Source: Bryopsis sp. KO-2023
Taxonomy: Eukaryota; Chlorophyta; Ulvophyceae; Bryopsidales; Bryopsidaceae
Reading direction: 5' to 3'
DNA: 64,000 nt
Assembly: GCA_030272585.1 (NCBI GenBank)
Contig: BSYQ01000003.1
Coordinates: forward strand, 5,456,001-5,520,000
Position numbers and translations under genes: made by a program. Position 1 is the stretch's first letter; each line of letters opens with the position of its first letter. Of this stretch, positions 46,057 to 54,789 are shown one piece after another. Below the pieces are notes generated by a model. That model was not told the DNA's origin and ran no database searches. It saw only the letters and a program-made list of their open reading frames with translations.

Positions 46057-48957
46057 TCATAACGCATAAGAACGAAATAACCCTTGATGCACTACCCGAA
46101 TATCTCGACTATCCACACGAACTTTCCAAACATGTTGTGAACAGCGCTGTACTATTTGACATGGCCCCAACCAGCGCGGGTGCAATTTGGTGCGACCAGT
46201 ATCTACCGATTTTTGATCATACAACCAAACGAACTGTCCCACAGCCCATTGACGATCATCATTCTGGCGAGTTTGATTCACCTTCTCTCGAACTGCAGCC
46301 ATCCGTTGTCGAGAGAGCATCCACGCCTCGGATCCCCCATGAAATACCTCCATCGGGGTAGCTTGCAGCAACGAATGTGGCGTGTCATTGTAATAAGTAA
46401 TGACACGATCCAACAAAAGCCACCAGTCCGTTTCTGGTTCGTCAGACGCCATTTTTCGCAACTTCTGGAGCAGGGACGAATTAGCACGTTCAACCATCCC
46501 GTTGGTGCGATGCAAATATGGAATTGCGAACGACCAGCGAGATCCTCGTTCCTTCATCCACTGCCGCATGTACTGTGACTTGAATGCACTGGCGTTATCA
46601 CTGACGAATTCCGATACTCGGCCAAAACGTTTCTCCCAACTGCGAATCCCTTCCATCACAGCGAAACCATCCACTCGATAAAACCAATCAGCCCATAGCA
46701 CACGCGACACAAGGTCAACCATAACCAATATGTGTCGGCGTTTCCCATCGGTGCACATGATGGGGCCGATAAAATCAAGTGCCACAGTCTCTGACGGACG
46801 CACTGGATCTCGAAATACTCCATATCGATATTGTCGAGGGGGAGGGAAAAACTGTTGGCACGGAACACAGCGATTAATGCACTCTTGAATCGCAGACTTG
46901 GAAAACATATACCCCGCCTTTTTTGCTCGTCCCCACGTTCCATTGACTCCAGGGTGTCCTCCATGGATTTCAGCCCAAATCTTTGGAGTAATCACGGGTG
47001 GGGCGACGTCTTCGCGCGATTTTATCGCTGAACAACCATCTGATAGCAACATTCCTCGACGTGACAAAAAGTCAGGAAAGAGATTAGTCTTTCCTGGTAA
47101 ATAGCGGAGCCGTGGGCAATATTCCATCACTTCATGTAACCTCCTTTTAACGAACCCTGAGCAGTTTGCCGGATTCGAAAAACTGGCGGTGCTTGCGTTG
47201 TCAGTGTAGATAACAACATCGCCTGCGAATATCCATGGGCGGAACGCTCGAATCACTTTCACGAGTGCTTCTGCTTCGAGATCATTGCTCTTGAAGTGTT
47301 TCCATTGCGCAGACCATGTACCAGAGATGCATGACACGATCTTTTCGCGCTGCACCAATATCCCACCCCATCCATGCTCGCTCGCGTCAACGGCGATACT
47401 GAATTGCGTATCTGTGGACGCTGGCATCAATCGCACCATGTGTCGTTCCAGCCCTCGTAAAAATTCCGTCCACTGAGAAGTATCGCCTGTCACTTCCATT
47501 TTTCGAAGCAAGGTCATCAGCAAATCCCCTCGAAACGTAAAACGAATCACCTGCAACAACCATCCTCGTAAGCGACGCCAATCGCTGCGTGATGCTGGCG
47601 GCGCCAAACTGCGCAGGTCGTCAAGCGTTCCTTCTGTAGGCGACCATCCCTCCCGAGTCAATCGATAACCAAGAAACTCCGCCCCTGGTCGAAAAAACGA
47701 ACACTTGGATGCTCGCATGCGCCAGGAGTCTTCGTTAAACGCTGCCAGAGTGATTCTGACGTCTTCCAAATGTGTGACCGGATCCGAGGAAAGGACGAGG
47801 ATGTCGTCCATGTACGCCAGGATCTGGCATGTCGGGGAGGCGCGGGAGCGCGCTTTGTTGAGCGTGGGGGTGACGGCGCGAAGGAACTCCGCAGGTGAGT
47901 TGGAATAGCCTTGGGGGAGGCGCTGGTAAACATAGAAGCGATTTCGGAGAACGAATCCGAAATGAGGTTGGATGGTCGGGTGGATTTTCACCTGATGGAA
48001 CGCATCCCTCAAATCCAATGTTGATCCCACATTGAACTTCCGTACTTCGGCGAAAAGGTGGTCTCGGTTCACTCTAGTAAAGCTCTGGAGCTTGGCACAG
48101 GAGTTTAGGGCTCTGAAGTCCACGACAGTCCGAGCTCCACCATCTTTTTTTGGAACTGCGAACACAGGGCTGCAGAAGGGCTCTTGGGTAACTTCGCGGA
48201 CGACGCCATCCTCGATCAAGGATTGGAGCTCCTTGAAAATCGCGTTTTCCTCAGCGGGTCCAGAGAGAGGCGATTTTTGGATCGACTTGAACGGAATCGG
48301 ACAGCGAGCTGGAAACGCTTGGGTCTGATAGGTCGAACATCCTGGAAACGACGGTCCAAAAAGCGCCGGGAATTCATGGGCGAATTGCTGTCCCCATGTC
48401 TGTAGGGTCTGCTGACGAATTCTGGGTCGATCTCGAAATGCTTGAGGCTTGTCTGGCAGAGGTATCCAACCATGATCCGGAAGGTAAACATGATCCCAGT
48501 TAGTTTTCAGAGAAAAACAAATCATCCTGTAAGTGAAAACCTTTGGCTGATCTCCCTTATTAGTGAGTACTCCCCATAACTGTGTTCCAGAAAACTTAAC
48601 TGCAAATTCAGTCTGAGTAATCTGCAGCCCATCTAAAACATCACCAAAACTAGCATCATCAATGGTGATACCCAATCTAAGGGATTTGGATTCACCAGGA
48701 CCTAAAACAAAAGAACGATTCAAAGGAAAATACACCCGGTTATTGCGTCTATAAGGTAGAAAAAAAGGGATTTCTGCAAATCTAATCCCCTGCTGACTAG
48801 CATCCACTAAGTCAGGCCTGACCTCAGTTTTTTTATCCAGTTCTGATATCCCTTTTTTATTACTGGACTGTAATGTGTCAGCCACCCTTATTTTTGCCTG
48901 ATTTGTCCCATTCTTATTCACTATTGTTTTATTTGTTTTTTTATTTTTTCCTAATCG
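46057..48957 (-). CDS. pol: pol of the Ty3/gypsy element (RT, RNase H, integrase)
   Basis: The frame is intact over about 960 codons and is entered by minus-one frameshifting at 48957. Reverse transcriptase: VVDFRALN, STLDLRDAFHQVKI, LPQGYSNSPAEF and the catalytic YMDD near 47803-47814. RNase H: AVDASEHGWGG, EAEALVKVI and YTDNAS. Integrase: a zinc-binding region (HGGHPGVNGT ... CVPCQQF), the DDE residues in ALDFIGPI, FVSDNASAF and MVERANSSL, and a C-terminal LHPRWLGPCQIV that fits the GPY/F module. No internal stop or frameshift was found, so pol itself may still be functional. The N-terminal part before RT is not assigned. Confidence 0.93.
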   Translation of the reverse strand, partial: RLGKNKKTNKTIVNKNGTNQAKIRVADTLQSSNKKGISELDKKTEVRPDLVDASQQGIRFAEIPFFLPYRRNNRVYFPLNRSFVLGPGESKSLRLGITIDDASFGDVLDGLQITQTEFAVKFSGTQLWGVLTNKGDQPKVFTYRMICFSLKTNWDHVYLPDHGWIPLPDKPQAFRDRPRIRQQTLQTWGQQFAHEFPALFGPSFPGCSTYQTQAFPARCPIPFKSIQKSPLSGPAEENAIFKELQSLIEDGVVREVTQEPFCSPVFAVPKKDGGARTVVDFRALNSCAKLQSFTRVNRDHLFAEVRKFNVGSTLDLRDAFHQVKIHPTIQPHFGFVLRNRFYVYQRLPQGYSNSPAEFLRAVTPTLNKARSRASPTCQILAYMDDILVLSSDPVTHLEDVRITLAAFNEDSWRMRASKCSFFRPGAEFLGYRLTREGWSPTEGTLDDLRSLAPPASRSDWRRLRGWLLQVIRFTFRGDLLMTLLRKMEVTGDTSQWTEFLRGLERHMVRLMPASTDTQFSIAVDASEHGWGGILVQREKIVSCISGTWSAQWKHFKSNDLEAEALVKVIRAFRPWIFAGDVVIYTDNASTASFSNPANCSGFVKRRLHEVMEYCPRLRYLPGKTNLFPDFLSRRGMLLSDGCSAIKSREDVAPPVITPKIWAEIHGGHPGVNGTWGRAKKAGYMFSKSAIQECINRCVPCQQFFPPPRQYRYGVFRDPVRPSETVALDFIGPIMCTDGKRRHILVMVDLVSRVLWADWFYRVDGFAVMEGIRSWEKRFGRVSEFVSDNASAFKSQYMRQWMKERGSRWSFAIPYLHRTNGMVERANSSLLQKLRKMASDEPETDWWLLLDRVITYYNDTPHSLLQATPMEVFHGGSEAWMLSRQRMAAVREKVNQTRQNDDRQWAVGQFVWLYDQKSVDTGRTKLHPRWLGPCQIVQRCSQHVWKVRVDSRDIRVVHQGLFRSYAL

Positions 48958-48963
48958 TTTTTT
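48957..48963 (-). promoter_or_regulatory. minus-one frameshift slippery heptamer A AAA AAC
   Basis: In the gag-pro frame the codons are GAA AAA AAC GAT TAG, so the heptamer is in the exact register for slippage. Reading on from C48957 in the minus-one frame gives 12 open codons into the pol frame. The stop TAG is only one codon beyond the site. Confidence 0.85.
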
Positions 48964-49925
48964 TCAACGGTTGCTTTGATGGAATGCAGCAACTCTTCGA
49001 CCCTTCTGAGCAGGGTTCGAATTCCAACAGGAAAATCAGGGATCTCATGCATGTAACATTCTAACAACCGACCGCTATTGCGAACAAAGAGTTGCTTCTG
49101 CTGGCAATCCACTAATAACCCGTGATGGGCCAAAAAAGGAAAACCCAATATTAATGGAGGCCCCTTGGAATTCATAACAAAAGCAGTGATTTTGATTGGT
49201 TTCTTATTCAAGAACAGCTCCAGTTCTACACTCCCTAACAACTCAGTTCTATGACCATCACCCAAAATCACATGCCTTGAACACTTTTCCACCTTCTCTT
49301 GTAATTTGAGCTTTTTAATCGTTTGAAACTGAATGAAATTGTTAGTAGCTCCAGTATCAATCAAACCACTGATTCGGACATCATTGATGCGAATCGGTAA
49401 GTGTAAACTCGGCTTGGTCGTCCGACTGTGCGCCGCAGTACACCTTTCTTCAGGTATCTCCAGATTCAAACAAATATCTTCCGCTGCGTCATAGAAAACA
49501 TCGTCGTCGTCGATTACTCGTCGCTCAGTCCGTCCTAGTCCAAGAAACATCGGTAGCGCTTGATCATCAGACGAGGTGGGTGAGTCTGCCTGGTCGAAAG
49601 TATCTTGAGCGCCTGTGAGTAGTGGCGCGGATGACTCAGCCTCCAGCGCTTCCGCGTATTCGTCGTCCACACACTGACTCCAGCGAACAGTTTTTTTCGG
49701 TGGAACTCGACCTCGTTGGCTGCCATTCCCCTTGAGATATCGCTCTGCCTCAGTGCGAAAAGAAGCCTCCTTCATCAACACTTTCCACGCTATCATTAGC
49801 GAGTTTTTTCCTGTGACTTGGGAGAAGTCGATTCGACCTCCTGGGACCACCTTGTCGCGCATGCCACCGAGATACTCCCCTCTCATCTGCCCAAGGTCCA
49901 TAGCATCGCCGGGGGTGGTCGTAGT

Positions 49926-50391
49926 CAGAGATAGGACTTTCCGGTTACGGTACCGTAAACCGTACCGTAACCCCACTCCGGTCACTTACGGTTACGGTAG
50001 TTACGGTCCGGACCGGAGTGGTTTTCGTGCTCGGAACCGGACCACCGTACCACTCCGTACTACTCCGGTACCGGACCGTACCGACCGTAACCACCGTACC
50101 AACCGTAAACCGTAAATAGTAACCCCCGCAAGGTCCCGAGAACCCAAAGGAACCCAAGGGGATTCGAACCCACGACCTTACAGACTACAGCCTAACGCTT
50201 TAGCACTGAACCACACTACTTCACGATGATTTAGGGGCTACCGTAGCTATACCGTACCTGTTCCGTACCGTAAAAACAACATATTACTCCGGTTACGGTA
50301 CGGAGTTACGGCCGTAATACGGAACCGTAAACCGACCGTAACCGGACCGGACCGTAGCCGGACCAAAAATTTGGCCCAAGTCCTATCTCTG
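49926..50391. mobile_element. hAT-like non-autonomous element, 466 bp, inserted in gag-pro
   Basis: Perfect 14-bp inverted repeats (CAGAGATAGGACTT) bound the element. A perfect 8-bp duplication, GTCGTAGT, flanks it (49918-49925 and 50392-50399). The interior is dense in short CCGTA/CGGTAC repeats in both orientations, like transposase-binding subterminal repeats, and could form strong secondary structure. It carries a tRNA-like region. CAGAG-type ends plus 8-bp duplications are typical of hAT elements. Confidence 0.93.
50150..50225 (-). other. tRNA-like segment with Pol III A and B boxes
   Basis: On the minus strand a B box GGTTCGAATCC (50160-50170) follows an A-box-like TGGTTCAGTGC (50203-50213) at tRNA-like spacing. 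A loop reading CTGTAGT resembles a tRNA-Tyr anticodon loop, but the stems pair poorly, so this looks like a degenerate tRNA-derived sequence rather than a working tRNA gene. Confidence 0.55.
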
Positions 50392-51002
50392 GTCGTAGTG
50401 GGGTGCTTCCCCAGAGTTCCCATTCCCTGCCAGTACGCCCACTTGGAGATAGAAGTCGTCATGTCGTTCAAGGTGCAGTCAGAAGCCAGCTGAGAAAGCG
50501 CGCCTTGCAAGGGTTTAGGTAGCTTAGCGAAAAGGAGTCTTTTTTTATCTGACTCGCTTACTGATTCACTTAGCTCGCACTCCAGAATATATCGCTCCAA
50601 AAACTGCTGCAGCGACTCTTCTCGCCGAGGTGTTACTTTTGTCAAACGGTCTGCATCGTTTTCAGCGGTGTTAGGAACGCGAGCTTCCATAAGCGCTTGA
50701 AATAACTGCCACTGTAGCTGATTCCGAACTTCGTCAGGGTCGCCTTCGAGTACCAACGCTCCATCCGGTAAGAGGGGGGCGTACTGCGCCATGGTCGCAG
50801 GAGTATTCGCCGCCAAACACTTTCGATATGTCTGTATCGCCAACAACGCTGCAGGACTTCCAGGTTTCATTAGTCGAACGAATTCTTGTGCTTTTGCGAT
50901 AAACGAATCTTCACCTGCCATGAGTTCGGCGTGGGTTGTAGCCCAGCGAGACACCTCACGAGTCCAAACCGTTATTTTCCTTTTGTCCCCAGTTTCCGAA
51001 GT

Positions 51003-51029
51003 CGGCCCTGGGTTGCTTTCCACGCAACC
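51003..51029 (-). other. 2A-like ribosome-skipping motif in Gag
   Basis: The nine codons read GCVESNPGP, matching the core D/G-x-V/I-E-x-N-P-G-P of 2A-like sequences. A leucine-rich stretch (LLILLLLMI) precedes it directly. In known cases translation separates between the final Gly and Pro. Confidence 0.85.
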
Positions 51030-51248
51030 GATCATAAGCAAAAGGAGTATCAACAACCGGGAGAGCGTAGTCCTTGGCTTGACAAGTGCTGGTCCAGAGT
51101 CTGGCTCTGAGTGTCGCCATATTGCGCGTCTCTCCTTCGCTCGTAAGTATGTTTCTCGAGTAAGTGTGATTCCAGCTTGGTGTGGAGAGGAGAGATAAAA
51201 CCACAGTAAAAGTTCGAGCCACCAGAGATGGAAGAGGTGGCGACAAGG

Positions 51249-51266
51249 AGCCGGGCTCCGAAACCA
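51249..51266 (-). other. primer binding site of the retrotransposon
   Basis: Immediately after the 5' LTR, in element sense, the sequence is TGGTTTCGGAGCCCGGCT. The TGG fits pairing with the CCA end of a tRNA. I could not assign the tRNA. The segment also lies inside the gag reading frame. Confidence 0.6.
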
Positions 51267-51510
51267 TGTGAAAACCATTCGAGAATCACTTCGAAGAAAT
51301 CATATTACAAGTCTTACTGTTTCCCTTGTCCTCTTTAAACCCTAAGACAAGTAGTGCCTGAAACAGTACTGCCCTTAATTCACTTGCTTCTTACAGGGAA
51401 CTTCCTTCTTCCCTGTACAAGTGCTGACTAACCCCAAACAGAAATGGACCAACAGCCCATTTAACTCAAAGAACCTCCACACAGCCCATTTATCTCAAAG
51501 AAACTCCACA
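51267..51510 (-). repeat. 5' LTR
   Basis: 244 bp, matching the 3' LTR except for one substitution and one inserted A near its end (GGTTTTCACA). The adjacent host duplication GCCAC lies at 51511-51515. Confidence 0.95.
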
Positions 51511-51596
51511 GCCACCAACTCTTGGGGGACCAGAAAATTTTTTACGGGGGCCAGGCCCCCTCAGGCCCCCCTCCTGGTTGCGCCTATGTGTATGAA

Positions 51597-52358
51597 CACT
51601 GTCCGTTGCAAGGCTTGTAAGACACCAACAGTCTCACATAGGCGTGTGCGAAGTCGGGGGGGTAAGCACACCCAGACTGCCAGACCCCTCGGATCTCTGT
51701 GACCATCAACCTGATCCGACCGCGATCTCCACGGATCAGCAGAAATAGATATGAGGTTGTACTTAGGATAACTTCACAAAATACAATGATTAAAAAGGGA
51801 GCAAGGAGATGGATTGCACTGTTTTCGTATGTTAGTAATGAGTGGAGGGAAGAAGGACCTTGTCTCTGAACTATACGGAAAGGGCTATTTCAGTTGGGTA
51901 GTTGTTGTGCAGGCTGTACAGTTCAGAATCTTGGTTGTGGTATTTGAAGGGGCTTTGCTTAGAACAGGGGTCGTACTTTTCACTGTAAAAATGTGAATTC
52001 AACTGTACAGATTTTTCGCAAGTGTAAGTTACAGAGTTTTATCAACGAATAAATATTAGTCGAGCAATCAAGCAATGATTGCACCTTTTCCACTCACTTC
52101 TTGTTCCAAACCAACAAAAATGGATCCACCCTAGATTCCCTGTCACACCAAGCAGGTGTCAAGTCGTGACCTGGGTAGTATAACGTACAGCTGTATCGGC
52201 TTTTCGTGCAAGTTCGTATCAGAATTCCTATCGTCACCGGCCATCCAAATGCGTCTTAACTGCCACTGGTGGGTTGAGGGTGCAAACGTCGGGATCACTT
52301 CTGCCCTCAGCAAACTGCCCTGAAACTCCTTTCTCGAAAAAGCAGAGTGCGATCAACA
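51597..52358. other. intergenic stretch with dispersed repeat
   Basis: Contains the repeat copy at 51875-52010 and the upstream region of the Cys-rich secreted protein gene. No supported coding sequence. Confidence 0.5.
51875..52010 (+). repeat. dispersed repeat, partner of 43710-43875
   Basis: Shares TTCAGTTGGGTAGTTG, TTGTGGTATTTGAAGG and ATGTGAATTCAAC with the reverse complement of 43710-43875. Similarity is interrupted by substitutions and small indels, suggesting an older family. Confidence 0.7.
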
Positions 52359-53078
52359 ATGATGCTGAAGCTTTCCATCTTCGCAGTTTTTCTGGTGGCC
52401 GGGGCTTCGGCGGGTGAGACCCTCAGCCTCGATCAGTTTATTTCCTCTTTGAACTCCCAAATCCCAACCAACCCCTTTCAGAACACTCGTTAGGCCATCC
52501 TCTGGCTGGTTTATGCATCGTAACGTTTCGAGATCGCTGAGGAAGTTTAGGTTTGCGTGTTAGGCTTGTCGGTGTTGGTTTTTGTGCCGTCATTGCGTTG
52601 CAAAGTTTAATTGTGTGTGTAGTTGCTTGGATTTGTGTGTTACGGCGCTCTTGCGCGAGTCATTGTGGGTTTTATATTTCTTCACCCGCGGGTTCCTGTC
52701 TTCTTTGGAAAAGTGCATTGAATTCTCTGCCCGATGCCCAATGCAGCACTCCCTTGTCCTCTTGGGGTTCCACTGGTACTGTGCGTAGCCAACCCATGCG
52801 ATGTGGTCGAGTGTCCCGCATTTCCAAATGCAAACTGCATTCCCAACTTCTGCGGAGGATGCAAAGCCGATTTCCTCGTTGACGGAAACAAGGTGGATTG
52901 CAACTCAAGCTGCCCGCCAGACCAACCTCTAGTGGCGTGCGTCAGAAACCCATGCGATGTGATCGAGTGCCCTGCATTTCCAAATGCAACATGCGTTGCC
53001 AACTTCTGTGGAGGATGCAATGCTGATTTCTTCGTCTCCGGAACGGAGGTGGATTGTGGCCAAGGCTCTCTGAACTGA
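52359..53078 (+). CDS. small secreted protein with two tandem Cys-rich repeats, 128 aa
   Basis: Exon 1 (52359-52413) encodes a classical signal peptide (MMLKLSIFAVFLVAGASA). Exon 2 (52747-53078, TGA) encodes the mature protein; the phases match. Two repeats of about 53 residues follow the pattern NPCDVxECPAFPNAxC, then NFCGGCxADFxVxGxxVDC. Each repeat has seven or eight cysteines, so disulfides are likely. I do not recognise a named family. The compact, secreted, disulfide-rich form could suit a cell-wall, adhesion or extracellular role, but no function can be claimed. Confidence 0.8.
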
Positions 53079-54195
53079 TTTTTCCGGGTGTATGGCTGTG
53101 TCGCTTTCGTCAGCGTCTGCCAGGCGCCGCACCCACATTCGTGCATCAAGGGTTGAGCAACACGGAGTGGTGTGTGGGTCAGACATGCACGTATGCTGTT
53201 GTGGGGCCTCAAGGCAGGCATGGTACTTAGGAAAAACCTGTTCTCTGCCCTCACGAGAACTATGTTGTAACGTGTGCTTTAACCAACTCCGTCTCGGACT
53301 GTCAGGCATTCGAACTCTCCCTCTCGAATTTCAATCTGACATCGGAGAAGTGTTTCTCCAAAATAAAAACCGCATCAGAACTGGAAACTTTCATTTCGCA
53401 CCAACAACCTCCAGATCCGAACTGCACATTGTATCGCGTGATGGGGGTCTGTTACATTTTTTTGCTACTTTGGGATGTTAGGGATGCAAGAACATTGAGG
53501 GGTCACAGGGCAATTGGAAATGAGTTCCTGGGATCACATGCTCGCCCTGCTTCTATATTGTATGCATCTGGGATTTATATTTGTGAATAAAAACGGACAT
53601 GTGTAATCAGCTTCTATATTCCCTTTCTTATAATCAAGCTGGGTTAACTTGGATTCCTGAATGGAAAGCACATCAATTATTTCATGTGAATGAGAACACG
53701 GGACTGAATTTCTTGTGAAGACAGACATGTGATCAACACATGCGCAATTCATTGATCATGAATTCGAATAGATAATGAGCCAAAACCATTCATTACAAAC
53801 ACAGGAACAAGGGATAAGAAGTATGAATCGAACCGTGCCTTGAAACTGTTCCAACAGGAACACTTCCAAGAAGCTTCTCAATGAATGAATGAGGAACATT
53901 AGTTTGCTGCCTTGCGGTCGTTCGACATCGTTGGGGTTGCTACTCTCTTTTTGCTGCCTTTTCCTATCATGTTCCTCATTCGTTATTGCCCGGCTGATTG
54001 CTGGTAGAACTTTGGAAACCTGATAAAAAGTTTGATGTGATTGAGGAGAATGGGGATGGAAAAGGGTCTGCTGCCAGCCCAGATCGTCATATCTTTCGAC
54101 ACGAACTGTTTCTCGCCACAAGTCTTCATAATCAACACCTTTCGTGCAAAACAAAACAGCACTTCGCAAGTCGAGACAAAAAAAACAGAAGAAGG
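53079..54195. other. intergenic stretch between two small secreted-protein genes
   Basis: Probably holds the 3' untranslated region of the Cys-rich gene (AATAAA near 53586) and the promoter of the next gene. An open frame of 137 codons on the minus strand at 53756-54169 lacks a domain or supported splice sites and is not called. Confidence 0.5.
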
Positions 54196-54789
54196 ATGGT
54201 CAAAGCGGCCCTTTGTGTTTTCTATGCTTTGCTGGTTGTGTCACTGTGTGTGCGCGCCTCAGAGATTCCAGTCACGGATTCTACGATCGTCAGTAAGTGC
54301 AGTTCTGGTCAGGGTTAAGACTTCTCGAGGAGTGGAGAAATACCACCCCTACGCGTCGCGAGTCGCGACAAGGCTCTAGTGGAGGTTGTCAAGATTCCAC
54401 AGTTCCTCTCCCATGGTCATAGCTTGTTATGCGTGTGTGGACGTCGCGATAGAAGTTCGGAAAAAAGGGCGGGAAACACATCCACTGGAGTGGGGCGGCC
54501 ACGGGAGAATGACTCGTCAGTTTTTTTGTGTTCGCTCACTTTCGTTTGGTTTTTTGCAGGTGCAGAGAATGGCTTGACTGCACTCATGAGGAGCATGCAC
54601 TTTGGACGGGTGCTGTTGACGAAGAAGAAGTCTTCCAAAAACAGGAAACGTTCACGCCGTTCGCGTTCATGCAATGGAAGCAAGAGAATTCGCAATAGAA
54701 CAACGACCGGCGGCGGCGGAGCGGGCGGTGCTCTTGGTGGGGGTGGGGGTGGTGCTGGTGGGACGTCGAACGTCAGGACGAGTGAGTGA
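54196..54789 (+). CDS. small secreted basic, Gly-rich protein, 108 aa
   Basis: Exon 1 (54196-54292) encodes a signal peptide (AALCVFYALLVVSLCVRAS). Exon 2 (54560-54789) joins in phase. The mature part starts with a short amphipathic segment (ENGLTALMRSMHFGRVLL), continues with a very basic run (KKKSSKNRKRSRRSR) and ends in a glycine-rich tail. An alternative donor at 54780 (GTGAGT) could replace the last codons with a further exon at 54821. No family recognised. The basic run could also be a processing or heparin-like binding site; this is speculation. Confidence 0.6.

Larger units (their letters stand above)
48951..51278 (-). pseudogene. gag-pro: gag-protease frame of the Ty3/gypsy element, interrupted by a hAT-like insertion
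   Basis: The frame opens with an ATG at 51278, inside the last bases of the 5' LTR. Residues 15-31 are strongly hydrophobic. A second hydrophobic run leads into a 2A-like motif, GCVESNPGP, at residues 84-92 (51003-51029). A helical Gag body follows; I see no CCHC zinc knuckle. The frame is broken by the 466-bp element at 49926-50391, where it meets a stop at 50247. It resumes in the same frame at 49925. The insertion plus its 8-bp duplication is 474 bp, a multiple of three. The distal part holds the aspartic protease motif LIDTGATNNF (about 49350) and ends in TAG at 48951, overlapping the frameshift site into pol. Confidence 0.9.
45797..51510 (-). mobile_element. full-length Ty3/gypsy LTR retrotransposon, 5714 bp
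   Basis: Two near-identical LTRs (243 and 244 bp, beginning TGTG and ending CACA in element sense) flank gag-pro and pol on the minus strand. The 5-bp target duplication GCCAC is intact (45792-45796 and 51511-51515). Domain order protease, reverse transcriptase, RNase H, integrase with a GPY/F-type end defines Ty3/gypsy. By eye the LTRs differ only by one substitution and one indel near the edge, so insertion is recent. A later hAT-like insertion interrupts gag-pro. Confidence 0.95.
45672..51588. mobile_element. hAT-like MITE of 198 bp split by a Ty3/gypsy insertion
   Basis: The outer ends are 17-bp inverted repeats with two differences: CATTGGCGCAGCCAGGA at 45672 and the complement of CATAGGCGCAACCAGGA ending at 51588. 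They are flanked by a perfect 8-bp direct repeat, TGTATGAA (45664-45671 and 51589-51596). Removing the retrotransposon and one copy of its 5-bp duplication leaves 198 bp. Eight-base duplications are typical of hAT elements. Non-coding. Confidence 0.85.

Noticed and set aside
48951..48953. TAG as a reassigned sense codon, suggested by TAG in both gag-pro and the VAS1-like gene
   Set aside because: TAG also serves as the natural end of the VAS1-like gene, and the gag-pro TAG is explained by the frameshift site, so reassignment is not needed.
50150..50225. Functional tRNA-Tyr gene
   Set aside because: The A and B boxes are present but the anticodon and acceptor stems do not pair well, and the segment lies inside a transposable element.
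53756..54169. 137-codon minus-strand open frame between the secreted-protein genes
   Set aside because: No recognisable motif, and it overlaps the likely promoter and 5' region of the gene at 54196.
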